7,267 nucleotides of DNA, taken from contig JAEWKR010000062.1 in NCBI GenBank assembly GCA_023457715.1, forward strand, positions 1 to 7,267, given 5' to 3'. Shown here in pieces: positions 1 through 7,177 of this stretch. The DNA is from Verrucomicrobiota bacterium (lineage in GTDB: Bacteria; Verrucomicrobiota; Verrucomicrobiia; Opitutales; Opitutaceae). Under the pieces are notes generated by a model. The model saw nothing but the letters and a program-made list of their open reading frames with translations. It was not told the DNA's origin and did not search any database. Numbering within the stretch: the first letter of the stretch is position 1; each line of letters begins with the position of its first letter. The translations under genes and the position numbers were made by a program.

Positions 1-22
1 GTGCACTCAGTCCGAGCAATTT

Positions 23-102
23 AACCACAGATGAACACAGATGGACTCAGATTTGGAAAAAGACCGGCCTGGATCCGTGTCCATCTGTGTTCATCTGTGG
101 TT
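23..102. repeat. Long inverted repeat (hairpin) downstream of dnaA
   Basis: Positions 23-46 and 79-102 are perfect reverse complements, giving 24-bp arms around a 32-nt loop that contains GGATCC. Each arm is itself a tandem: CACAGATG occurs at 26-33 and again at 36-43, a period of 10 bp. Arms of this kind look like the dispersed intergenic palindromes I associate with Verrucomicrobia and Planctomycetes; that attribution is from memory. The element lies 89 bp beyond the dnaA stop codon. It could fold in the dnaA mRNA as a 3' stem, but neither flank has a clear T-run, so a classical intrinsic terminator is not supported. No transposase is nearby. Confidence 0.85.
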
Positions 103-121
103 CAATGGGTTTGATTTGGTT

Positions 122-134
122 GCGGCGCAGCCGC
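122..134 (-). terminator. Small GC hairpin after dnaA (weak terminator candidate)
   Basis: GCGGC (122-126) and GCCGC (130-134) form a perfect 5-bp stem with a 3-nt loop, 57 bp past the dnaA stop on the minus strand. The minus-strand sequence that follows is AACCAAATC, with no T-tract, so intrinsic termination is only a possibility. A second GCGGC at 148-152 could pair with the same 130-134 arm as an alternative fold. Confidence 0.2.
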
Positions 135-158
135 TCTAAGCCTTCTTGCGGCCATCCT

Positions 159-182
159 GCTGACCGCTGAAAGCTGACCGCT
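159..182. repeat. 10-bp direct repeat GCTGACCGCT
   Basis: GCTGACCGCT is present exactly twice, at 159-168 and 173-182 (14-bp period, separated by GAAA). It sits in the short gap just after the dnaA stop codon. Short tandem motifs of this kind recur in the other gaps of this window with different sequences. No function can be assigned. Confidence 0.55.
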
Positions 183-190
183 TCGCCCGC

Positions 191-1600
191 TTACTTCGAC
201 AGCTGGGTCTTCAGGAACTCGATCGTGGTGCGCATCGAGCTGTCCTGCTCCATCATGTTGTCGACGGCCTTGCAGGCGTGGATCACGGTCCCGTGGTCGC
301 GCCCGCCGTAGGCGTCGCCGATCTCCTGCAAAGAATGCTTGGTGAGCGTGCGCGTGAGGAACATCGCGATCTGGCGCGGGATCGCGATGTTGTTGGGCCG
401 GCGCTTGCTCGTCATGTCGCTGTGACGAATCTGGAAATGGTCCGCCACGCGCTTCTGGATGGTCTCGATGGTCAGAACATTCTGCGCCTGCTCCATCAGC
501 ACGTCGTGAAGCAGCTTCTCCGCGGTCGCGAGGTCGAGCGCCTTGTTGGTCAGCGACGAGTAACTCGCGACCTTCAACAGCGCGCCTTCGAGCCGGCGGA
601 TGTTCTTCGTGATGTTCTGCGCGATGAAATTAAGGATGGGCTCGGGCAGCGGCTGATTCAGCGACTGGGCCTTGGCCCGCAGAATGGCCAGGCGGGTTTC
701 CAGGTCCGGAGCCTGGATGTCGGCGGGCAGGCCCCATTCGAAGCGCGACACGAGGCGGGACTCGAGCTTCTGGATTTCACTCGCGCGTCGGTCGCTGGTG
801 AGCGCGATCTGTTTCCCGGACTCGAAGAGATCGTTGAAGGTGTGGAAGAACTCTTCCTGAATGCGCTCCTTGCCGGCCAGAAATTGCACATCGTCGAGCA
901 GGAGCACGTCGGCGTTGCGGTAGCGCTGCCGGAATTTCGTGAGGCTGTTTTCCTGCAGCGCCTGGATGAACTCGTTCGTGAACTTCTCCGTGGAGAGGTA
1001 GGCGACCCGCGCGTCGGGATTGTTGCGGATGATCGCGTGACCAATGGCGTGCATCAGGTGGGTCTTGCCCAGGCCGGTGTCGCCGTAGAGGAAAAGCGGA
1101 TTGTAGGCCTGCGCGGGCGCCTGCGCGACGGCGAGCGCCGCCGCATGCGCCATCTGATTGTTCGAACCCACCACAAAGGTTTCGAAGGTGTTGCGCGGGT
1201 TGAGATTCCCCGCCGCCGGCCCGCGGTCGTCGTAGCGGGTGCCCCGCCGGGCCGCCCCGCCATGATGGCGAATGCGTGACGAGGAGGAACCCTCCGTGAC
1301 GGGCCGGCTGAGCGTCGCGCCTTCCCCGGTGCTGCGAGTCGAGGCCTCCGTCTTGCGCAGGGTCACGTTGACCATGCGGCCGGCATTCAGCCGCAACCGC
1401 TGCGTGATCAGATCGAGGTAGTTGTCGTGAATCCAGATCGCCGCAAAGTCGTTGGGGACGCCCAGCGTGATGCCGTCGGTCGTCGTTTCCAGGCAGATCA
1501 CCGGCTCGAACCACATCTGGAAAACGTCCTCCGGGAAGAGTGACTTAAAGTCACACTTGACGGTTTCCCATAAGCTGGGCGCGAGGGTGGTAGTAGGCAT
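191..1600 (-). CDS. dnaA: Chromosomal replication initiator protein DnaA
   Basis: DnaA is the AAA+ ATPase that binds DnaA boxes, opens the chromosomal origin and helps load the replicative helicase. From the ATG at 1600 the protein is 469 aa, normal for the family. Domain I (about 1-85) carries the typical Leu-Trp near the N-terminus and a MWFEP segment. Residues about 85-135 are a polar linker rich in Ser, Arg and Gly. The AAA+ core has Walker A GDTGLGKTH (173-181), Walker B LLLDDVQF (233-240), sensor 1 LTSD (267-270), the box VII segment SRLVSRFEWG and sensor 2 in NIRRLEGAL. Domain IV keeps SKRR and PRQ, which contact the DnaA box, but its signature reads GGRDHGTVIHA (432-442), with Gly where E. 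coli has Thr435. A GTG at 1630 would add ten residues; I prefer ATG 1600 because MPTTTLAPSLW resembles family N-termini and the GTG lies inside a DnaA box. No Shine-Dalgarno motif precedes either start. Confidence 0.97.
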   Translation of the reverse strand: MPTTTLAPSLWETVKCDFKSLFPEDVFQMWFEPVICLETTTDGITLGVPNDFAAIWIHDNYLDLITQRLRLNAGRMVNVTLRKTEASTRSTGEGATLSRPVTEGSSSSRIRHHGGAARRGTRYDDRGPAAGNLNPRNTFETFVVGSNNQMAHAAALAVAQAPAQAYNPLFLYGDTGLGKTHLMHAIGHAIIRNNPDARVAYLSTEKFTNEFIQALQENSLTKFRQRYRNADVLLLDDVQFLAGKERIQEEFFHTFNDLFESGKQIALTSDRRASEIQKLESRLVSRFEWGLPADIQAPDLETRLAILRAKAQSLNQPLPEPILNFIAQNITKNIRRLEGALLKVASYSSLTNKALDLATAEKLLHDVLMEQAQNVLTIETIQKRVADHFQIRHSDMTSKRRPNNIAIPRQIAMFLTRTLTKHSLQEIGDAYGGRDHGTVIHACKAVDNMMEQDSSMRTTIEFLKTQLSK

Positions 1601-1622
1601 GGCAAACGGACGAGGAGCGATT

Positions 1623-1631
1623 TTATTCACA
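1623..1631 (+). promoter_or_regulatory. Consensus DnaA box TTATTCACA upstream of dnaA
   Basis: TTATTCACA matches the DnaA-box consensus TTATNCACA at every defined position and ends 22 bp before the dnaA ATG at 1600. It is the only exact match I found in the window on either strand. Binding of DnaA next to its own gene is a known autoregulatory arrangement in other bacteria, so repression of dnaA by its product is the natural inference. The alternative GTG start at 1630 is part of this 9-mer, so a box here weakens that start call. Confidence 0.6.
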
Positions 1632-1705
1632 CTGCGCTCGCGTCTGCGATTTTCGACACGTCACCCGGCAGTCCGGCGTCTCGGGGCGGCAACAAAAACT
1701 GGGAA

Positions 1706-1760
1706 TCATCATCAGTTAGGAGGGGATGCCAGGGGTAGTCGTGTAAGGTGTTGATGATGA
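1706..1760. repeat. 9-bp inverted repeat in the dnaA leader
   Basis: TCATCATCA (1706-1714) and TGATGATGA (1752-1760) are perfect reverse complements separated by 37 bp. A dnaA transcript starting upstream of 1760 could form this stem in its leader. Both arms are simple trinucleotide runs, so chance is a realistic explanation. Confidence 0.3.
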
Positions 1761-1903
1761 GTGCGTAGGGTCGGCGTTGCGGCGCGGACAGCTCACGGAG
1801 CATCGGAGACATGGAAAAGAACAGGTGCGAAGCGAAACAGAACTAAAGGAGGGCGGAGTAACTGAGAACAGAATTTCTCTTTCAAGGCCAACTTTCTGAC
1901 AAG

Positions 1904-1946
1904 TTGTTCACACCCGTTTTGAGCATAAGTTTTTTCGTTTTTGTAT
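1904..1946. promoter_or_regulatory. Two DnaA-box-like sites beside a T-rich tract
   Basis: TTGTTCACA (1904-1912, plus strand) has one mismatch to TTATNCACA. TTATGCTCA (1920-1928 on the minus strand) fits only a relaxed TTATNCNCA pattern. They are separated by 7 bp and face opposite ways. Positions 1930-1946 follow directly as a run of T with few interruptions, an unusually low-GC block for this window. This could be a small unwinding element with DnaA sites, or a dnaA promoter region. Each site alone is weak; the clustering is what makes it worth listing. Confidence 0.35.
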
Positions 1947-2040
1947 TGCCTCTCCGCGGCCTGTACCGGGGAGGAAATTCTCCTCTGGAAATGGTGATTT
2001 TCCCTAGGAGGGCTCCGGCCCGCCTCTGTAGGACAAGAGG

Positions 2041-2159
2041 AAAGGGAGGGTGAAAGGGAGGGTGAAAGTGAAAGTGAAAGTGAGGGTGAAAGTGAGGGTG
2101 CGGGTGAGGGGAAAGGGCCGTATTCAGAAACGTATTCGGCTGAGTTTCTCACCCTCCCT
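2041..2159. repeat. GTGAAA/GTGAGG hexamer array with inverted partner at the ispG stop
   Basis: From about 2041 to 2112 the plus strand is an almost uninterrupted purine-G array built of GTGAAA, GTGAGG and GGGAGG hexamers, with a clear 6-bp period. GGGAGGGTGA occurs twice on the plus strand (2044-2053 and 2056-2065). Its reverse complement TCACCCTCCC is at 2149-2158, and with one more pair (2055/2159) the second copy gives an 11-bp inverted repeat. The TGA stop codon of ispG (2149-2151) and its last codons lie in that inverted copy. The strand asymmetry could allow unusual DNA structures, and copy number is likely to vary by replication slippage. Confidence 0.75.
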
Positions 2160-4227
2160 CTTCCCGTTCCGTCCACTTGCCGTGCTCCTTGATCAGGGCG
2201 ATCAACCGGCCGTCGGCCTCCTCCTGCGGAATGTTGTACTGCACACAATTCTTTCCGACGTAGAGGTTGATCTTTCCGGGGGCGCCGCCGACGTATCCGA
2301 AATCGGCGTCCGCCATCTCGCCCGGGCCGTTCACGATGCAGCCCATGATGGCGAGCTTCACCCCCTTCAAGTGGCCGGTCTTTTCGCGAATCCGCTGGGT
2401 GGTGGATTGCAGATCGAACAGGGTGCGTCCACAGCTGGGACAGGCGACAAACTCCGTCTTCGAGATCCGGGCGCCGGCCCCCTGGAGCACGTTGTAGGCG
2501 AGCTTCGTCGCCCGGACAAAATCACTCTCGGTCTCGATGCTGACGAGATCACCCAAGCCGTCGCACAACAGCGCCCCGGTGAGGAAGGAGGCCTCGAGCA
2601 GCTTGGACAGGAAGGAATTGTCTGCCTGGATCGCGGTGGCAGGGGTGTTGCGGATCCAAAGCGGGGCCCGGCTCCCGATCGTGCGCAGCGCCTCGGCCAG
2701 CTGCCGGTAGGCGCCGATCGCATGGGTGCCGGCCTGCGCGGAGACGGGCACCGCCGACAAGGTGAAAAGCAATCCCTCGTCGCCGTGGCGTCGGACCGTT
2801 TCGCCGAGCGCGGTGACCGTCGCCGCGGACACGTCGCACGCGAGCCGCTGGCGATGGCGCCGCGTTATTTCCAGCCAGGCCTCCAGCGCCCCGGCGTCGC
2901 CGGCCGCGAAGGGGCGGACCACCACCACGCGACCGGGGTTCAGCGCAAGCAGCGGCTCGAGCAGGCTGGGCGGAAGCGAAGCGGCCGGTTCGAGCACGAG
3001 GAAACCGGGCAGGGGCGAGCGCGCCAGGGCTTCGCACATGGCCGCGAGGTCGCCGGTGGTCTCGAGGCGGACCAGCACCCCCTCCGCCGGCGTGTCCTTG
3101 AGGGGGGACGGCGGCGAGCGGCGGGGACGGGTGGCGTCGGCGGGTTCGACGTCTGGCGGAGCGGCCAGTCGGAGGGCCTCCCCCAGGGCGGCGGGGGTGG
3201 TGCGCACGATGACACGCGGGGGTTGCTCGGGGCCGACCCGGAGGGTCTCGCCGAGCGCCAGCGTGACCGTTTCGCGACGCGAGAACTGGTACGGATCGAG
3301 CGCATCCGACTCCGCGATCCCGGCCGGCGACGCGCCGGCCTCCCACCGCGACATCGCTTTTTGTGCGATGGCGCGCGCGACGGGAATTTCATAGACGCTG
3401 TCCTCGGTGAGCGAAACCCGGATGGTGTCGCCCAGCCCGTCGAAGAGCAATGAACCGATGCCGATCGCGCTCTTGATCCGGCCGTCCTCGCCGTCGCCCG
3501 CCTCGGTCACGCCGAGGTGCAGCGGGTAGTGCATGTTTTCCTGCGCCATGCGCTGCACCAGCAGCCGGTACGCCTGGATCATGACCTTGGGGTTCGACGC
3601 CTTCATCGAGAGCACGATCTGGCGATAGTCGTGTGCCTCGGCGATGCGCAGGAACTCCAGCGCGCTTTCGACCATGCCCAGCGGGGAGTCGCCGTAGCGG
3701 TTCATGATGCGGTCGCTCAGCGAGCCATGGTTCGTGCCCACGCGCATGGCCCGGCCCAGCTCGCGGCAGCGGCGCACCAGGGGCGAAAAGGCGTCGTGCA
3801 GGCGCTGCAGCTCCGCATCGTATTCGGAATCCGAATATTCCCGGACGTTGAATCTCTTCTTGTCCGCGTAGTTGCCCGGATTCACCCGGATCTTCTCCAC
3901 GTGCTCCACCGCCTCCATCGCCGCGCTGGGCAGGAAGTGGATGTCGGCCACCAGCGGCACATGGCCGAAGCCCGCGGCGGTGAATTGCGCGCGGATGTCC
4001 TTGAGGCAGCGGGCGGCATCGACGTTGGGGGCCGTGACGCGGACAATCTCACAGCCGACCTCCGCCAGGGCGATGGACTGGCGGACGGTGGCTGCGATAT
4101 CCTGCGTATCGCTGGTCGTCATCGACTGGATACGGATCGGGTTGCTGCCGCCGACGCCCACGGAGCCGACCTTCACCTCGAGCGAAGGGCGCCGCAGCGT
4201 GCGAAACCGGGAGAAACAGTAGGACAT
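2149..4227 (-). CDS. ispG: 4-hydroxy-3-methylbut-2-en-1-yl diphosphate synthase (IspG/GcpE), large three-domain form
   Basis: IspG converts 2-C-methyl-D-erythritol 2,4-cyclodiphosphate to HMBPP, the sixth step of the MEP isoprenoid pathway, with a [4Fe-4S] cluster; it is cytosolic. The protein is 692 aa from ATG 4227, against about 370 aa for the E. coli enzyme. Residues about 15-290 form the TIM-barrel domain, with NPIRIQSMTTSDTQD near its start and SLLFDGLGDTIRVSLTED near its end. About 300-565 is an insertion (A* domain), as in plant, chlamydial and Bacteroidetes enzymes. The C-terminal domain carries the cluster ligands CPSC (Cys596, Cys599), Cys630 in MGCIVNGPGE and Glu637. The frame stays open to 4338, but those 37 extra residues are encoded by leader and repeat DNA, and homology begins only after the Met at 4227. 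No Shine-Dalgarno motif is visible. It lies 187 bp after rseP and may share its transcript or have its own promoter in the gap. Confidence 0.97.
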   Translation of the reverse strand: MSYCFSRFRTLRRPSLEVKVGSVGVGGSNPIRIQSMTTSDTQDIAATVRQSIALAEVGCEIVRVTAPNVDAARCLKDIRAQFTAAGFGHVPLVADIHFLPSAAMEAVEHVEKIRVNPGNYADKKRFNVREYSDSEYDAELQRLHDAFSPLVRRCRELGRAMRVGTNHGSLSDRIMNRYGDSPLGMVESALEFLRIAEAHDYRQIVLSMKASNPKVMIQAYRLLVQRMAQENMHYPLHLGVTEAGDGEDGRIKSAIGIGSLLFDGLGDTIRVSLTEDSVYEIPVARAIAQKAMSRWEAGASPAGIAESDALDPYQFSRRETVTLALGETLRVGPEQPPRVIVRTTPAALGEALRLAAPPDVEPADATRPRRSPPSPLKDTPAEGVLVRLETTGDLAAMCEALARSPLPGFLVLEPAASLPPSLLEPLLALNPGRVVVVRPFAAGDAGALEAWLEITRRHRQRLACDVSAATVTALGETVRRHGDEGLLFTLSAVPVSAQAGTHAIGAYRQLAEALRTIGSRAPLWIRNTPATAIQADNSFLSKLLEASFLTGALLCDGLGDLVSIETESDFVRATKLAYNVLQGAGARISKTEFVACPSCGRTLFDLQSTTQRIREKTGHLKGVKLAIMGCIVNGPGEMADADFGYVGGAPGKINLYVGKNCVQYNIPQEEADGRLIALIKEHGKWTEREEGG

Positions 4228-4275
4228 GGGTGGAACGAAGAGTGAACGTGGACGCGGGGGAGCGTACAAGCCCAG

Positions 4276-4290
4276 GCCGCGCAACGCGGC
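4276..4290. other. GC hairpin in the ispG leader
   Basis: GCCGCG (4276-4281) and CGCGGC (4285-4290) form a perfect 6-bp stem with a 3-nt loop, 48 bp upstream of the ispG ATG. It abuts the AAATCCCAAA repeat that starts at 4291. On the minus strand there is no T-run after it, so it is not a clear terminator. It could be a processing or stability element in an rseP-ispG transcript, or simply the edge of the repeat unit. Confidence 0.35.
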
Positions 4291-4414
4291 AAATCCCAAA
4301 TGCCAAATCCCAAACGCCAAAAAAATCCGAAATCCCAACCTCCAGATTTACCCAGTTGGGATGGATCGGTTTTGGAAGTTCTTTGGGATTTGGACGTTTG
4401 GACTTTTGGGATTT
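4291..4414. repeat. Nested inverted repeat of AAATCCCAAA units between rseP and ispG
   Basis: The left half has two tandem 14-bp units at 4291-4304 and 4305-4318 differing at one base. The right half holds the same motif reversed. Three arm pairs nest: 4291-4300 with 4405-4414 (10 bp), 4303-4314 with 4382-4393 (12 bp), and 4332-4339 with 4355-4362 (8 bp), all perfect, so the whole element could fold as one long interrupted hairpin. The rseP stop codon TAA (4417-4415) touches its right edge. Base composition is far more AT-rich than the flanking genes. It resembles a dispersed non-coding palindromic repeat rather than an insertion sequence, since there is no transposase. Confidence 0.8.
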
Positions 4415-5878
<1,464 letters not shown>

Positions 5879-5893
5879 TGGGATGCTGGGAAA

Positions 5894-7069
5894 TTAGGTG
5901 GCGGACGAGGCGATGCGGCGAGCTTCGGCGTCGGCGGCGAGGACCGCGGCCAGGTCGTCGGGCTCGAAATGCGAAATCGCGGTCAGAGTGTGTTCGACAA
6001 CGCGTGGAATCGCAAGAAAGGGGAGCCGGCCTGCGAGGAAGGCGGCGACCGCCACCTCGTTTGCGGCGTTGAAGACGGCGGAAGCGATGCCTCCCCGCCG
6101 CATGCAGTCGCGCGCGAGCCGCAACATCGGAAATCGGGCTTCGTCCACCGGCCGGAACTCCAGCGAAAACAGGCGCGCCAGGTCGAGCGGACGCTCCACC
6201 CCCGGCGCCCGGTCGGGGTGAAGCAGGGCATGCTGGATCGGAAAGGTCATGGAAGGCGGGCACAGCTGCGCGAGCATGGCGCCATCGGTGAACTCAACCA
6301 GGCAATGAACGATGCTTTGCGGATGGAGAACCGCGGTGCACTGATCGCAGTCCAGGCCGAACAACCATTGGGCTTCAATCAGTTCCAGTCCCTTGTTCGC
6401 GAGGGTCGCGGAATCGACCGTGATTTTCGGGCCCATGGCCCAGTTGGGGTGCTTGAGGGCATCCGCCGGTGTGACGTGTTGCAGACGTTCCGGTTCCCAG
6501 TCGCGGAAGGCGCCACCGCTGGCCGTCAGCACGATCCGTTTGAGGGTGGAGTGCGGGTGGCCCTCGACGCATTGGAAGACGGCATTGTGCTCACTATCGA
6601 CCGGCAGCAGTTTCACGCCGTGTCTGGCGGCGGCGGCCATGACGAATTTGCCCGCGAGCACGAGGATCTCCTTGGAGGCCAGCGCGAGGCTCTTGCCCGC
6701 GGCGATGGCCGCCAGCGCGGGTTCCAGGCCCGTGGTGCCAACCACCGCGATCAACACGATGTCGGCTTCGGGCAGTTGGGCCAGCGACACCAGGCCGGAC
6801 AGCCCACCCACCAGGTCCGTGCCGGCCGGAAACGCTGCCGGATTGGCCCGGGCTGCCGCATACGCCGCCGGGTCGAACAAGCCCACGTGGCGGACGCCGA
6901 ACTGGCGCGCAATCTCCGCGGTCCGCTCCCAGTTGGCCCGGGCGGCGACCCCGACGAGTTCAAGCCGGTCCGGGTGAGCCGCGATGACCCGCAGCGTGTT
7001 TTCGCCGATGGATCCCGTCGCGCCGAGCAGGACTACGCGTTTGCGAGAAGAGGAAGTGGAGGCCGACAC
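5894..7069 (-). CDS. dxr: 1-deoxy-D-xylulose 5-phosphate reductoisomerase
   Basis: Dxr (IspC) rearranges and reduces 1-deoxy-D-xylulose 5-phosphate to 2-C-methyl-D-erythritol 4-phosphate with NADPH and a divalent metal, the committed step of the MEP pathway, in the cytosol. The 391-aa length is close to the 398 aa of E. coli. The NADPH-binding GATGSIG is at 16-22 and ALASKE at 129-134. LPVDSEHN supplies metal ligands Asp158 and Glu160, and VDSATLANKGLE (218-229) supplies Glu229. The substrate-binding segments TASGGAFRD (182-190), HPNWAMGPK (207-215) and VLHPQSIVH (247-255) are intact, so an active enzyme is expected. The start is GTG, and no in-frame ATG lies between it and the GATGSIG motif, so the start is fairly secure even though no Shine-Dalgarno motif precedes it. 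It is the first of the four genes in transcription order and likely heads a dxr-rseP operon. Confidence 0.97.
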   Translation of the reverse strand: MSASTSSSRKRVVLLGATGSIGENTLRVIAAHPDRLELVGVAARANWERTAEIARQFGVRHVGLFDPAAYAAARANPAAFPAGTDLVGGLSGLVSLAQLPEADIVLIAVVGTTGLEPALAAIAAGKSLALASKEILVLAGKFVMAAAARHGVKLLPVDSEHNAVFQCVEGHPHSTLKRIVLTASGGAFRDWEPERLQHVTPADALKHPNWAMGPKITVDSATLANKGLELIEAQWLFGLDCDQCTAVLHPQSIVHCLVEFTDGAMLAQLCPPSMTFPIQHALLHPDRAPGVERPLDLARLFSLEFRPVDEARFPMLRLARDCMRRGGIASAVFNAANEVAVAAFLAGRLPFLAIPRVVEHTLTAISHFEPDDLAAVLAADAEARRIASSAT

Positions 7070-7073
7070 AAAG

Positions 7074-7090
7074 CCGGACGTTATGTCCGG
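7074..7090. promoter_or_regulatory. Small hairpin directly before the dxr start
   Basis: CCGGAC (7074-7079) and GTCCGG (7085-7090) are perfect reverse complements with a 5-nt loop. In the dxr transcript the stem would end only 4 nt before the GTG start codon, covering the position a ribosome binding site would normally take. It could damp translation of dxr, but a 6-bp stem can also arise by chance in GC-rich DNA. Confidence 0.35.
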
Positions 7091-7125
7091 GAGGCTATGG
7101 GTAAGTGAAGGGAAAACGGTGCGCT

Positions 7126-7146
7126 GAACATCGAACGTCGAACCTG
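7126..7146. repeat. Three tandem GAACNTC-like heptamers
   Basis: GAACATC (7126-7132), GAACGTC (7133-7139) and GAACCTG (7140-7146) follow one another with a 7-bp period, the last unit diverged. The array lies in the dxr leader, outside any gene I can support. Similar GAAC tandem strings are, to my recollection, common between genes in Verrucomicrobia. Confidence 0.5.
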
Positions 7147-7160
7147 AATGCCGATTTTGC

Positions 7161-7177
7161 CACAGAGGTCACAGAGG
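7161..7177. repeat. CACAGAGG tandem pair
   Basis: CACAGAGG occurs at 7161-7168 and 7170-7177, a 9-bp period, in the dxr leader. It differs by one base from the CACAGATG pair that builds the hairpin at 23-102, so the two may be related repeat families. No inverted partner is present before the window ends at 7267. Confidence 0.5.

Larger units (their letters stand above)
1601..2148. other. Intergenic region dnaA-ispG, candidate dnaA control region or origin
   Basis: This 548-bp gap contains no convincing gene. It holds a consensus DnaA box (1623-1631), a 9-bp inverted repeat (1706-1714/1752-1760), two weaker DnaA-box-like sites (1904-1928) next to a T-rich run (1930-1946), small inverted repeats (CAACTT 1889-1894 with AAGTTG 1901-1906; GAGGA 1971-1975 with TCCTC 1981-1985), and a GA-rich hexamer array from about 2041. 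dnaA is transcribed out of this gap, so its promoter should lie here, but I found no -35/-10 pair good enough to name. A T-rich block in a GC-rich region plus DnaA boxes beside dnaA is a common origin layout, but three sites are few for an oriC. Confidence 0.5.

Noticed and set aside
136..190. Minus-strand codons reading ...QDGRKKA-stop just after dnaA, like a basic C-terminus
   Set aside because: Too short, out of frame with dnaA, and overlapping the 10-bp direct repeat; no start or homologous segment visible.
278..1279. 333-codon plus-strand frame opposite dnaA
   Set aside because: Antisense shadow of dnaA with no recognisable motif.
1971..1985. GAGGA/TCCTC inverted repeat as an ispG terminator
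   Set aside because: The stem is only 5 bp, lies about 165 bp beyond the stop and has no T-run directly after it on the minus strand.
1793..2248. 151-codon minus-strand frame spanning the end of ispG and the gap
   Set aside because: It starts inside ispG in another frame, and its Ser/Leu/Pro repeat is the hexamer array read as protein. No support as a gene.
2050..3453. 467-codon plus-strand frame opposite ispG
   Set aside because: Antisense shadow of ispG; its first 20 or so residues (KVKVRV type) are just the hexamer array translated.
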